Source: Prunella strophiata
Taxonomy: Eukaryota > Chordata > Aves > Passeriformes > Prunellidae
Assembly: GCA_036583965.1 (NCBI GenBank)
Contig: JAZBQD010000018.1
Span: 68,301,785-68,365,784, forward strand
Length of the DNA: 64,000 nt
Direction of reading: 5' to 3'
Below the pieces are notes generated by a model, which worked only from the letters and a program-made list of their open reading frames with translations, ran no database searches and was not told the DNA's origin. Positions within the stretch are counted from its first letter, which is position 1, and each line of letters opens with the position of its first letter. Positions 18,086 through 29,813 of this stretch are shown in pieces. A program made the position numbers and the translations under genes.

Positions 18086-19830
18086 TCCATTCCCATTCCC
18101 ATTCCCATTCCCATTCCCATTCCCATTCCCATTCCCATTCCCATTCCCATTCCCATTCCCATTCCCATTCCCATTCCCATTCCATTCCATTCCCATTCCC
18201 ATTCCATTCCATTCCCATTCCCATTCCCATTCCCATTCCCATTCCCATTCCCATTCCCATTCCATTCCATTCCCATTCCCATTCCCATTCCCATTCCCAT
18301 TCCCATTCCCATTCCATTCCATTCCCATTCCCATTCCCATTCCCATTCCCATTCCCATTCCCATTCCCATTCCATTCCATTCCCATTCCCATTCCCATTC
18401 CCATTCCCATTCCATTCCATTCCCATTCCCATTCCATTCCATTCCCATTCCCATTCCCATTCCCATTCCATTCCCATTCCCATTCCCATTCCCATTCCCA
18501 TTCCCATTCCCATTCCCATTCCCATTCCCATTCCCATTCCATTCCCATTCCCATTCCATTCCATTCCCATTCCCATTCCCATTCCCATTCCATTCCCATT
18601 CCCATTCCCATTCCCATTCCATTCCATTCCCATTCCCATTCCCATTCCATTCCATTCCCATTCCCATTCCCATTCCATTCCCATTCCCATTCCCATTCCA
18701 TTCCATTCCCATTCCCATTCCCATTCCCATTCCCATTCCCATTCCATTCCATTCCCATTCCCATTCCCATTCCCATTCCCATTCCCATTCCCATTCCCAT
18801 TCCCATTCCATTCCCATTCCCATTCCATTCCCATTCCCATTCCCATTCCCATTCCATTCCCATTCCCATTCCATTCCATTCCCATTCCCATTCCCATTCC
18901 CATTCCCATTCCCATTCCCATTCCATTCCCATTCCCATTCCCATTCCCATTCCATTCCATTCCCATTCCCATTCCCATTCCCATTCCCATTCCCATTCCC
19001 ATTCCCATTCCCATTCCCATTCCCATTCCCATTCCCATTCCATTCCATTCCCATTCCCATTCCCATTCCCATTCCCATTCCCATTCCCATTCCCATTCCC
19101 ATTCCCATTCCCATTCCCATTCCCATTCCCATTCCATTCCATTCCCATTCCCATTCCATTCCATTCCCATTCCCATTCCCATTCCCATTCCCATTCCCAT
19201 TCCATTCCCATTCCCATTCCATTCCATTCCCATTCCCATTCCCATTCCCATTCCCATTCCCATTCCATTCCATTCCCATTCCCATTCCATTCCATTCCCA
19301 TTCCCATTCCCATTCCCATTCCCATTCCATTCCCATTCCCATTCCCATTCCCATTCCATTCCCATTCCCATTCCCATTCCATTCCCATTCCCATTCCCAT
19401 TCCCATTCCCATTCCCATTCCCATTCCATTCCATTCCCATTCCCATTCCATTCCCATTCCCATTCCCATTCCCATTCCATTCCCATTCCCATTCCCATTC
19501 CCATTCCCATTCCCATTCCATTCCATTCCCATTCCCATTCCATTCCATTCCCATTCCCATTCCATTCCCATTCCCATTCCCATTCCCATTCCATTCCATT
19601 CCCATTCCCATTCCATTCCCATTCCCATTCCATTCCATTCCCATTCCCATTCCCATTCCCATTCCCATTCCCATTCCCATTCCCATTCCATTCCCATTCC
19701 CATTCCATTCCCATTCCCATTCCCATTCCCATTCCCATTCCCATTCCCATTCCCATTCCCATTCCCATTCCATTCCATTCCCATTCCCATTCCCATTCCC
19801 ATTCCCATTCCCATTCCCATTCCCATTCCC
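18086..19830. repeat. 1.75-kb (CCCATT)n / (CCATT)n satellite-like array
   Basis: Nearly pure CCCATT hexamers, interrupted at irregular intervals by single or paired CCATT pentamers. There is no G on the plus strand over the whole tract. On the minus strand it reads (GGGAAT)n, with GGG every six bases. The long open frames across it on both strands exist only because no phase of the repeat contains a stop codon; they are not genes. Confidence 0.98.
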
Positions 19831-19859
19831 AATTTCCCTTCCCCCCAGCTGGCCAGTGT

Positions 19860-20090
19860 GTACCAACCTGTCCCACCCCATGTCCCAGTTCCCTGCCCCC
19901 ACAGCTGGCTAGGGGGACACTGGCTACCAAACTGTCCCTGCCACATGCCAGTGCCCTGTCCCCAAGCTGGCCCAGGAGCTCTCTGTGTACCAAACTGTCC
20001 CTGCCACATGCCAGTGCCCTGTCCCCAAGCTGGCCCAGGAGCTCTCTGTGCACCAAACTGTCCCTGCCAGCCTCGCCACCTCTCTTCCCC
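19860..20090. repeat. 63-bp tandem repeat
   Basis: Two near-identical 63-bp units start at 19,927 and 19,990, a third partial unit starts at 20,053, and a diverged copy lies upstream from about 19,861. Each carries CCAAACTGTCCCTGCCACAT followed by a CCCCAAGCTGGCCCAGGAG block. It abuts the hexamer array. Confidence 0.9.
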
Positions 20091-21929
20091 AATAAAGGCC
20101 CCATTGTTCCCTGACAAAGCCTGAACAGTGCAGCCTGCTCCACCTTCCCTGGCCAGTCCTCCCACTCTGCTATCAGTTTTCCTCCCTCAGTTGCTTGCTG
20201 TGTTTAAGGGACACAGTCCACTGCCACCCTGTCCCCATCCCCCAGGAGGTGGCAGGAGGGGGGATCGTGGCAAAGCACAGCCACAGTCTGCACTGTGGAG
20301 CCTTGGCTCTGTGCCCTCCTGCTTGTCCCTCCTTCCCCCTCAGCTCCCTGAGGGTGTTCCTGGAATGGACACCCTGCCACAGCTTCCTGGAAACCTTTTA
20401 CTGACAGTAAAACAATCAGTAAATCAATGTGGGCATGGCTATTACTCATGCTGAGCAAGCTGCTCCACCTGTCCCAAGCCCACCTCCTCCATCCCAGCTC
20501 CTCATCTCTGGCTGTTTTATCCCAGTTTCAATCCACAGGATTTTCTGCATCTGAAAAAGGAGGCAGAGTGGAATCACAAGCCAAGCACCTGGCAGGCCAT
20601 GCCAGTCTTGAGCTAAAGGAAGAAATCAGAATTATTCTGGAGGCTGCAGCGACAAAGCCCCAGAGGAACCTCAGCAGGTGACAGTGGACGTGTGACAAGG
20701 TACATTTGTACAGCCCCAAGGGAGGCTTTTTTGTCTCATCCTTGGAGGTTTTCAAGCCCTGAATGGACCAGGCAGGGTCCACCAGCAGCAGGATGGCCTG
20801 GAGAGCCCCTGGGATCCTTTCCACCAGGAGTTATCCTGCCGTGGAGTTTTTTACAAGCCACACTGGAATCCACCAGCATTGCCCTGGCCAAAGTCCTCAT
20901 CCTCAGGGAGATTTTTCCCCCTTTCCCCCATCTGCTCTCAGAGCCCTGGGTTTGGATCCAGGCTGGCATCCTCCAGGATGCACCTGAGGGCAGACAGGAA
21001 GGATTTTCCATGACCTGCCTTATGTGTCCCCATCATCTCAAGGGGCAGCAGGACAGCATGGATTCAAGCTCAGCCCAAACTGCCATCCCAAATCCCATGT
21101 GTCCATCAGGAAGGGTCTCATCTGTGACCCTTGTGACTGCCCCCAGAAGATCCTCAGTCATTGTCCCCAGAGAGGTCCTGATGGCAACCTCTGCCCAGAA
21201 AAGCACCAGCTTTGGTGGCACAGGGAAAACTCCCTGGATTCCCTCACTACAGGGCAAGGGCAGTTTGATGGAGCAGCCTCAGTGCTGGCAGCAGCCCTGA
21301 GGGTCTGGGATGCCCCATGCCATGGGCTGGACTGCTTGGGGTCATCCCAGCCCTGCGTGCCTCAGTTTCCCCTTGTTAAGGGGCTGCCAGTGGGATCCAG
21401 GGTGAGATTTCCCCACCCTGAACAATCCATCTCTGTGCATCTGGCTGCAAAAATAGCCCAGCAGGTACATCCCATCCCTAAAAAGCAAATGGAAAGGGTC
21501 CCACCAGCTCAGCCCTGCACTGATACCCTGAAGATCCTTTGGAGAGGTGGCTGGAGATGAGGTGATGCCAGCTGAGCCTGTGGGACTCCCCAGCTCAGGG
21601 GATATGGGGAAGCTCCTGGTCACCCCTGGAAGTGTCCCAGCACGGAGCTTCATCCCTTGCCTGGCTCCCCAGCACCTCCCTGAGCATCCTCACACATCCC
21701 CACACCCCAAATCTCAGGGATCCCAACGTGATCCCCTGCTCCAGCCCAGCTCCATGGCCCCAAGTGCCAGCAGGACCCCTCTCTTTGTCACCAGACCCCC
21801 CTGTGGATGGGATGTTGCAGGGGGGGACCCAAACCCTGCCCTTTGGGATGAGCCACCACCCCCAGAGCTGTTCCAAGGAGCCGTCCCCACCAGCCCTGCC
21901 TGACTCTGCCATCCCCAAACTTTGCCCAA
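20091..21929. other. Non-coding stretch, nothing recognised
   Basis: Moderately GC-rich unique sequence between the tandem repeats and the CpG-rich region. The open frames are short and overlapping and resemble no family. It is probably still within the LZTS3 5' intron. Confidence 0.5.
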
Positions 21930-22690
21930 ACCTCTGGCCCCGCAAGAAGGACAAAGAGGGGACTCGCCACCGGCTGTCCCCCTCCCCGGCCACCAGCCCG
22001 GCCGGGATTTATCATTAACTCGCCCCGAGGAATTTCTCGGGCGCGGAGCCAGCCCGGGAAGTGCTCGCTCCTCCCCGGACACCGCGCTTGGAGCGAGCCC
22101 CACGGTGGGTGCCTTGTCCCCACCGCCGGAATTAGCGCTGCTAAACACGAGTGATGCCCTAAAATCCGCCGGGCTGCAAGGTCTCGGTCCTGGGGGGGGG
22201 TCCCAGCTGGATCCAGAGGGGTTTTTAGAGGGGGAAATCGCAGCTTTCCCCACCCAGCTCCGCGCACCCCATCTGTGACCCCCGCGGCCAGCGCAGCACG
22301 GTGTCCCCCCAAAAAAAAAATCACCTGCAAAGCGTCCCAGCAGCTCAGCCCTGCGCTGATCCACCGCAAACCCTTCTCTCCCCTGCCCGGCCCCAAACAA
22401 AGACACCCAGCCAGAGGGGGAAGCAGAGGAAAGGAAAGGAAATATCCCCCAAAAAGCCGGCACCCACCGGGATTTACCTGGGCAGCCCAGGGGTGCATCC
22501 TGCAGCTCCCCATCCTCCGCCGGCCGCGAAATTCATTGTTTCCCTGCGTGGTATCCCGGGAAAAAGTCCAAAATAATACCTGCGGAGAGCAACCTGCTGA
22601 TGGGCTGGGGCCAAGGGCTGCCCTTCGCTCGGTGGGATTGGCCACGACGCCCGCAGGAGCTTAACTCTTTGTGCCCACCTCCGGCAGGGG
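21930..22690 (-). promoter_or_regulatory. CpG-rich region, candidate LZTS3 promoter and non-coding first exon
   Basis: CpG dinucleotides are dense here (for example around 21,960-22,090 and 22,505-22,530) and scarce on both sides. On the minus strand several GT donors follow consensus exon ends: CTTTGCAG/GTGATT near 22,320, CTGCCCAG/GTAAAT near 22,480 and CCGCAG/GTATTA near 22,580. Any of these could end the non-coding exon required by the LZTS3 acceptor at 11,698. Position and strand fit an LZTS3 promoter; the link is inferred. Confidence 0.5.
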
Positions 22691-24094
22691 TTTTGGGAAG
22701 GGATGGCTGCGTTTTCCTCAAAGGGGAGTTTGGGGCTGATGGCTTGTTTTAGGTTAAATGGGAGCGTTGGAGTCAGACGCTGGGTTTTCCTGAAATGAGG
22801 ATTTGGAGTTTGTCTTTTTGTATTTTCAGGTGGGGATTTTGGGGTCTGATGGCTTGTTTCTGCACAAATAGGGGTTTGTTGATTTGGAAGGTTTTGGGGT
22901 TTGGTCAAATAGGGATTTGTGGATTTGGAAGGTTTTGGGGTTTGATTAAATAGGGATTTGTGGATTTGGAAGGTTTTGGGGTTTGATTAAATAGAGATTT
23001 GTGGATTTGGAAGGTTTTGGGGTTTGCTGAAATAGAGATTTGTGGATTTGGAAGGTTTTGGGGTTTGCTCAAATAGAGATTTGTGGATTTGGAAGGTTTT
23101 GGGGTTTGGTGAAATAGGGATTTGTGGATTTGGAAGGTTTTGGGGTTTGGTCAAATAGAGATTTGTGGATTTGGAAGGTTTTGGGGTTTGGTCAAATAGA
23201 GATTTGTGGATTTGGAAGGTTTTGGGGTTTGGTCAAATAGAGATTTGTGGATTTGGAAGGTTTTGGGGTTTGGTCAAATAGGGGTTTGTGGATTTGGAAG
23301 GTTTTGGGGTTTGGTCAAATAGAGATTTGTGGATTTGGAAGGTTTTGGGGTTTGGTCAAATAGAGATTTGTGGATTTGGAAGGTTTTGGGGTTTGCTGAA
23401 ATAGAGATTTGGGGTTCAGAGGCTTGTTTTATCTCATTTGGGGTCAGACCCTGTGTTTTTCTTCAAATGGGAATTTTGGGGTCTGACAGCCTGGTTTTGC
23501 ACACAGGAAGTTTTGAGGGTCTGACAGCTTGTTTTGCTTAACTGGAATTTTGGGATCTGACTGTTGGGTTCTTTTGTTTTAACACTTTTTTTTTTCTCTC
23601 AAATAGGGAATTTCAGATTCTCAGAACTTGTTTTTTCTCAAATGAGGAATTTGAGATTCAATTTGCTCAAACGGGAATTTTAGGATCAGACAGCTGAGGT
23701 TTGGGTTATTTTTCAAATAGGGAATAGGTTATTTTCAAATAGGGAATTTTGGGGTCTGATGGCTTGGTTTTGCTCAAATGAAGATTTTGGGATCAGGTAA
23801 CTTATTTTGGCTAAGGTGGGTTTTGAGGTCTGGCAGCTGGGTTTTCCTCAAATAGGGATTTGGGGTCTGACTGCCTGTTTTGATTTTTTGTTTGTTTGTT
23901 TTTCAAAAGGGGATTTTAGGGTCTGGGGGGCTTGTTTTTGGTACAAAATAGAGATTTGGGGCTCTAACAGCTGGACTTTTTTCAAATGGAATTTTGGGGC
24001 CTGACAAATTTGGCTTGTTTTTCAAGTGGGGATTACTCAAAACAGCTCATTTTCACTCAAATACTAATTTTGGGATCTTCATCAGGGACCCTTT
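22690..24094. repeat. Degenerate minisatellite with a 41-bp core array
   Basis: A sharp core of 13 units of exactly 41 bp runs from 22,881 to about 23,413. Each unit carries GATTTGGAAGGTTTTGGGGT followed by a TTTGGTCAAATAGAGATTTG block. On both sides are older, diverged relatives of the unit (phrases such as TTTTGGGGTCTGATGGCTTG and CTCAAATAGGGATTT) out to about 22,690 and to the assembly gap. The youngest, most homogeneous copies are in the centre. Confidence 0.94.
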
Positions 24095-24594
24095 NNNNNN
24101 NNNNNNNNNNNNNNNNNNNNNNNNNNNNNNNNNNNNNNNNNNNNNNNNNNNNNNNNNNNNNNNNNNNNNNNNNNNNNNNNNNNNNNNNNNNNNNNNNNNN
24201 NNNNNNNNNNNNNNNNNNNNNNNNNNNNNNNNNNNNNNNNNNNNNNNNNNNNNNNNNNNNNNNNNNNNNNNNNNNNNNNNNNNNNNNNNNNNNNNNNNNN
24301 NNNNNNNNNNNNNNNNNNNNNNNNNNNNNNNNNNNNNNNNNNNNNNNNNNNNNNNNNNNNNNNNNNNNNNNNNNNNNNNNNNNNNNNNNNNNNNNNNNNN
24401 NNNNNNNNNNNNNNNNNNNNNNNNNNNNNNNNNNNNNNNNNNNNNNNNNNNNNNNNNNNNNNNNNNNNNNNNNNNNNNNNNNNNNNNNNNNNNNNNNNNN
24501 NNNNNNNNNNNNNNNNNNNNNNNNNNNNNNNNNNNNNNNNNNNNNNNNNNNNNNNNNNNNNNNNNNNNNNNNNNNNNNNNNNNNNNNNNNNNNN
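24095..24594. other. Assembly gap (500 N)
   Basis: Exactly 500 undetermined bases, a conventional arbitrary gap length, directly after the degenerate minisatellite. The real length and content are unknown. Confidence 0.99.
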
Positions 24595-25185
24595 CGGGAA
24601 GGAGGAGGGGAAACACCACAGCAGTGTCCCCCAGCTGGCCCAGGGGTACCAGCAGAACCAGGATATTTCCATGTCCTGCTGTGCCACCCACACTCCTGAC
24701 CCCAGAGTGCCCTGCCAGGCTCAAGCAGGGCCAGCTCTGCTCTGTCCCCTGTTTTTAATTCCATGCTGGCAGGAATTTTCCCCTGGGACAAACCAGGAAT
24801 CTCTGTGCCCTGTGGGGATCTGGATCCACCTGGCCAGGAGATTTTTTAGGAGGTGCCCACCCCTCCTGCAGCTCAGATCTGAGCACACAGCAAGATCCCC
24901 TCTGCCACCATTCCAACCCTGCCTTTAGGTCATCTTCAGCTAATTCCAGGCCACTGAAAGGTCTGAAAAAAGAGAGAGCAAAGGGAATTGTGTCTCTCTG
25001 CTGCTGGGCTGCAGCCCACAGTGCAGGTCTGCACAGGACCTGTGGGTTTCAGAAAGACAAGGGCAGGTTTTGGACTCCAAAAAACAAATTAACTGGATTA
25101 CTGGACAATAAATAAATAAATCTGGAGTTCCTCCAATCTCATCACCCAACCAGTTCTTCCCAGTATGAGAAGCCTTTTGAAGAAT

Positions 25186-25270
25186 CCTTTTGGTTTGGGT
25201 TGGAGGGGACTTTGGGCCCATCTCACTCAGGGACACATTCCACTATCCCAAACTGCTCCAGGATGGGTGA
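25186..25270 (-). mobile_element. CR1 tail fragment
   Basis: Reverse-oriented CR1 trace: GGTTTGGGTTGGAGGGGACT followed by GGGACACATTCCACTATCCC, matching the antisense 3' end of CR1. Short and diverged. Confidence 0.6.
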
Positions 25271-26042
25271 GGAAGGCAAAATTAAACCTGGACCAGGCCA
25301 GATCAATGTCACTCTTTGTTCCACCCTGTCCCCAGGGACAGAAAATGTCATGTTTGATGGATCCAGAGAGATCAGAAAATGTTCTTCTGTCTTTAGGGCA
25401 GGAAGGAGACATTTCCCCCCTCCTTTGTTTTACTTTTTCTTTTGTGTCAAAGAAGATGAAAAGAATTAAAGTCCCATCCCTGCAGTGCTGCAGGCACAAC
25501 ACTTCCCTGGGTATCAGGTTTTTTTTTTTTTTTGCAGGGATCCCTAGCAGCCACAGATTGGCATTAATGATCTGGATTTGCTTTTGGGGTTAAAAAGAAA
25601 GAAATCTGTGAGTGCAGAATGTGGCTGAATACTGCAGCTTTGTAATTCACTGGCATCTTGTGATATTTAACATTTTCCTAAAATGATGAACATGCAACAT
25701 GAATTAGAACAGAACCCCAAACAAGAAATAAAAAAAACCCCAAATCTGTTCCTAGTATCCATAGTTACAGAGAAAACTCAGAGACCCTGAGGGTGATGGG
25801 TAGAAAAACTCCTATCACAAAGACATAAAATGAAAAGTTGTGACATTTTGTTGCTTTAAAGTTTATTTTTTAACCTGCAATCACTTTGCATAAACTCCAT
25901 TCATTCTTCCATCAGACAAGAAGCTGGAGTTTTCCTTGATGAGCTCTCACCTTGTGTGATCTGGAAACAAGGTTTTCAATTTTTTTTTTTTTCCCCCTTT
26001 GCTTTGGGTGGAATGGCAAAATTAGGACAAGTTTGCTCCAAT

Positions 26043-26044
26043 GA

Positions 26045-26123
<79 letters not shown>

Positions 26124-26320
26124 GTGTAGTAGTAAAATATTTCTATTTTAATTTTTATATAATAGATACTACTAGTATCATTATTAATAATAATAGTAAT
26201 TTTTATGATATATTTTAATTTTTATAATATACTATCTTATTATAATAATAAAATATATATTTATACTTTAAATGTTATATAATAATAATTAGAATTAGAA
26301 TTAGAATTGTAATTATTATT
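26043..26320. repeat. (AAT)n microsatellite and AT-rich flank
   Basis: About 26 perfect AAT units from 26,045 to 26,122, followed by almost pure A/T sequence with ATAAT, TATAT and AATTAG motifs to about 26,320. Confidence 0.95.
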
Positions 26321-26811
26321 TTCCTTCTGTGTATAGCCAGAGTACCTGGGAGTCCTGTGCTACTTCAGAAGGAAAACATGGGGAAAAATGCTGCACAATG
26401 CATGGCAAAGTTTAACAGAAAATAGGGAGTTTTTTGAAAATCAGATAATAGGGGGAATTTCCACCTTTTTAAAACTGATAAAAAGAGATTGGACAAAGCA
26501 GCAGGAAGTAAATTATCACCCCCATCCTGTCTCTTGCAAAGAGGGGCAGTGGGAGGAGCTGCCCTTGCCCAAGGCTAATTTTGATGAGTGATTTGCATAT
26601 GGATCATCCCAAGGTGAGGATCCCAAAATCTACTGCCCAGAATTTTGCTGTATTTACCATTTTCCCAGTGTTTTGCTGCCCTGTGTTTGGTGCTGACTGT
26701 GCCAGGCTCTCAGGACTTGGCTGGCAGCTGAGCCCCACAGACCCTCAGGCTCATCCCAGGGCTTGGCATCAGGGAGGGAATGGGGTAAAAATGGGAAAAG
26801 TCATGGCTTGA

Positions 26812-27011
26812 GACCACAGAATATGGAATGGTTTGGGAAGGGAACTTAAATCCCATCCAGTTCATCTCCTGCCATGTCAGGGACACTTCCACTGTCCCAT
26901 GGTGCTCCAATCCCCATCCAGCCTGGCCTTGGACATTCCAGGGATCCAGGGGCAGCCACAGCTGCTCTGGGCACCTGTGCCAGGGCTCAGCACCCTCACA
27001 GGGAACAATTC
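26812..27011 (-). mobile_element. CR1 retroposon, 3' part, split by an LTR insertion
   Basis: Antisense CR1: AATGGTTTGGGAAGGGAACTT, then GCCATGTCAGGGACACTTCC and GGGGCAGCCACAGCTGCTCT. It breaks off at the 6-bp sequence CAATTC, where the solo LTR begins, and resumes at 27,450. Confidence 0.87.
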
Positions 27012-27449
27012 TGTAGGAATGTGTCCCCTATTGGCAGAAGTAATAAACCTGTCCTTTGTCCCCCCAAAAAAGAAAAGCTCCAGAAGCTTCTCTCACCACC
27101 TAACAAAGGGCACACCTTACAGGACAAAGGGGACTTCCCTCTAAATTTAAGGACAGCTAATTGGATAGGAGCCAAGAAGTCCCTCCTGGACAATTTACTA
27201 TAAAAGCAGGCTCAACAAAGGAACTAACGGCTTTTGTAAGGTGTTTTACTAGGTGCAAGACCTGCTTGACCTAGATTGGCTTTTCTCTTTGTTATTTTGT
27301 CTTTTATTAAACATTTTTTGTTTCCAACACGTCGGCAAGAACCCCCTGCTCTTTTATGCCTTCTACCAAATAGCTGAGCTATCTTGGTGTGTATTATAAC
27401 TCACTGAGAGCTTAAAAGATCTGGCTCGAGGTGACTTTTAAATAATACA
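27012..27449 (+). mobile_element. Solo LTR of an endogenous retrovirus
   Basis: A 438-bp element starting TGTAGGAATG and ending AATAATACA (TG...CA ends), flanked on both sides by the 6-bp direct repeat CAATTC (27,006-27,011 and 27,450-27,455), the expected target-site duplication. Inside are a TATA box TATAAAAG at 27,199-27,206 and a poly(A) signal ATTAAA at 27,306-27,311, in LTR order (U3, R, U5). There is no primer-binding site, internal region or second LTR, so this is a recombined solo LTR. A 6-bp duplication fits alpha-/beta-retrovirus-like (ERVK-type) families. Confidence 0.9.
27199..27206 (+). promoter_or_regulatory. LTR TATA box
   Basis: TATAAAAG within the solo LTR, about 107 bp before the LTR's ATTAAA signal, as expected for the U3 promoter. 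It could still start plus-strand transcription, antisense to DDRGK1 and LZTS3. Confidence 0.7.
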
Positions 27450-27560
27450 CAATTCCTTCCCAACATCCCAAACTCTGGCAGTTTAAGTCCATTCCCCCTT
27501 GTCCCCAGTCCCTCTGGAGCTCTCTTGGAGCTTTAGGCACTGAAAAGCTGCAGGGAGATG
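27450..27560 (-). mobile_element. CR1 retroposon, continuation after the LTR
   Basis: Resumes the interrupted CR1 with TTCCCAACATCCCAAACTCT, then CTGGCAGTTTAAGTCCATTC and CCCCTTGTCCCCAGTCCCTC, all typical of antisense CR1 upstream of its 3' tail. Confidence 0.8.
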
Positions 27561-29770
27561 AGGTTTAGCACCTGAACACTGGGGTATTATTATTATTATT
27601 TATTAGGAGATCATTCCAGTACCTCCAGGTTGTTCCACCTCTCCCCCAGCACCCTCAGCCACCATCCCCACCCAGGACATTGGGGACAGCTCCCAGCTGA
27701 GCCAGGACACCCAGGGGTGCCCCTATTTCAGTGCCAGCAGGGAGGGGACAGCTCTCTTCCCATCAGGTCTCTCTGGGATATATTGAACCTGTGTTTGGAA
27801 TTCAGCCAGTGAAGTCATTTTGGGGGCACAGCCCTTGAATTTCTTCCCCCCTCCACTTCCACAGACACAGACTGAAACAGCAGCTTAGGTTTGATCTGCC
27901 TCATTTATAACAAATGGCCTGAAGCAATTGTGTTCCAGACTTTTAACTGCCTCCTGGGACTTGGGATGTGAATTCCTAGGAAATACCAAATATTCCTTTA
28001 ATAGAAAAGGGAGCTGCAGTTGAATAGTGGTGGCTGTTCCCCAAGGCACAGGGCCAGAGCACCAACCCCCACCTGTCCTCACCTCCTGCAGCCTCCCAGG
28101 AAACTCAGAGAGGTGCAAAAATTCCTTCAAAGCAGAGCAGGGGTTGTTCCACTGGAGTTTGCAGCAGAGTTAAAAGCCTCACTCATGTTTGTTGTTACCT
28201 ACATTATTTTCTCCAGGCTCATGTAAATCCCCAGCCTCACAACTCACATGCAGCAAAGCACCCCCGAAATGAGAGAAAAAAGAGTTTTCCTGAGTGCTGA
28301 GAGGATGCAGCTGGGTGAAAAGAACAGGAATGGAAATGGTGGGAGAGGATCAGGAGGGCAGAGCTCACAGTCATGTCTCACCCCAAACCCTGTCCCTGCC
28401 CATTTCCAACACAAACCTCTGCAATTCTTTCAATATTGTTGATTTTATTGCAAGAATAGTTTAAGACAGAACAAAATAAACAGTGGCAAACCCAAATATT
28501 TTTTTAAAATTTAATATGCAATCCTTAGGCAAGAGACTTTACAAGCCTCAAATGTTAAATAAGCTCTTTGCTGTTGCACAGCACTCAGGATGTGCTGATC
28601 TTTCACACCAACACGTGGTGCTGGTGGAACTCCACTCTTCCTGCACCCTTGACATCCAGCAGCAGTGCAGAGATTAAAAGGAAATCTTTCCTTCCATTGT
28701 TTTATTGCTGTCTCATCCCACTGATAAGGTGGCTTTTAGTCTGCTCAAGTTACCTCCAAGTTTGGCAGAGACAAAACCTCCTGTCCTCTCCAATTACTGT
28801 TTACCCACATAAATTCTGCTTTACTGTTTAACCACATAAATTCTGCTGATTTCAGAAAGAATGAATGAATGATTGAAAAAAACTAAATAAATATTCTTAT
28901 GCAGGAAATACACTGACCCATACAATGAATACATTAATAATCATTAACTTGGGACATGAATTGCATGACTCAGAGTGTCTGAAGTTTTTATTTAAAAACC
29001 CCCAGACCTGCAGAACACAGAGGCCAAGGGGTGGGGGTGTCTGAGGCCTTCAGACACTCTGAGCTGGCTCTGACTTCAAAGGGATGAATCACCAGGATCT
29101 GGTTGGTATCAGCAGGACTGGCCTGGCACAATAAATGAGCCCAGCCAGCCCTTCCCTGGAGGGGTTTCTGTCTCTTGGCTACAGGAAAATGAGGCAGCTT
29201 GTCTGCAAAGCAAACTTTTTATCTTACATAAAACCAAGGAAAACATATTTATATAGCAAAGGTTTCCTGAAATAGCCCCTGGAATGTTGAACAGAGCAAC
29301 CATTCTTTCCAGAGTTTCAGGATGTATTTCAGCAAGAACAAAGACACATGTAGCAGTATTTTTTTTTTTTTACTCTTTCCTTCCAATCTGGGTACAGCAG
29401 CCAAAGCCCCCACACCTATGCTGTGTCCATCACAAAGTTAAACAGCTCCACAGTGCAGAGCAAGCCTGGAGAATCCTGAATGCAAACAACCCCAAACCTA
29501 CTTGATACAGACATCAGAATCTGCCAACAATAAAAACTTGTTTATAGCAACATGAGACTGGCTGCCAGGGGATGAATGACTGATCTTCCTGGATACAGGT
29601 GCACCAGTGTTTGAGCTCCTGGCCAGCCTCTTGTACAATCAACTCTCCCATTTAACAGCAGTTCTAAGAGAAGGAAAAGCAAAACTTCTGAGTTTGCAGC
29701 TGGTGCTTCCAAAGAGCATCCTACCTTCAGGCACCACGAACGCACCAGGGAGCTTCTCTGCTTTTAATTA
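27561..29770. other. Intergenic DNA downstream of DDRGK1
   Basis: Unique to mildly repetitive sequence with a short TTATTATTATT tract near 27,590 and A/T runs. No exon or RNA gene was recognised. Confidence 0.5.
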
Positions 29771-29775
29771 CGTGC

Positions 29776-29781
29776 TTTATT
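29776..29781 (-). terminator. DDRGK1 poly(A) signal
   Basis: Minus-strand AATAAA only 33 nt past the DDRGK1 stop codon, followed by GCACGTAATTAAAAGC. This implies a very short 3' UTR of roughly 50-60 nt. Confidence 0.7.
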
Positions 29782-29813
29782 CATTAAGAGCTTCAACTGC
29801 TGCAGTGTTTTGC

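Larger units (their letters stand above)
24595..26780. other. Intergenic DNA, nothing coding recognised
   Basis: Between the gap and the nested CR1/LTR. It holds a CR1 trace near 25.2 kb, homopolymers, an (AAT)n tract and AT-rich DNA. No exon or RNA gene was recognised on either strand. Confidence 0.55.

Noticed and set aside
17577..20165. Very long open frames (600-845 codons) on both strands with [23 protein letters not shown] or EWEWEW patterns
   Set aside because: They are simply the hexamer array read in frames that cannot contain a stop; there is no family resemblance, start context or splice support.
23986..24791. Open frames spanning the N gap
   Set aside because: More than 160 undetermined codons; openness is an artefact of N.
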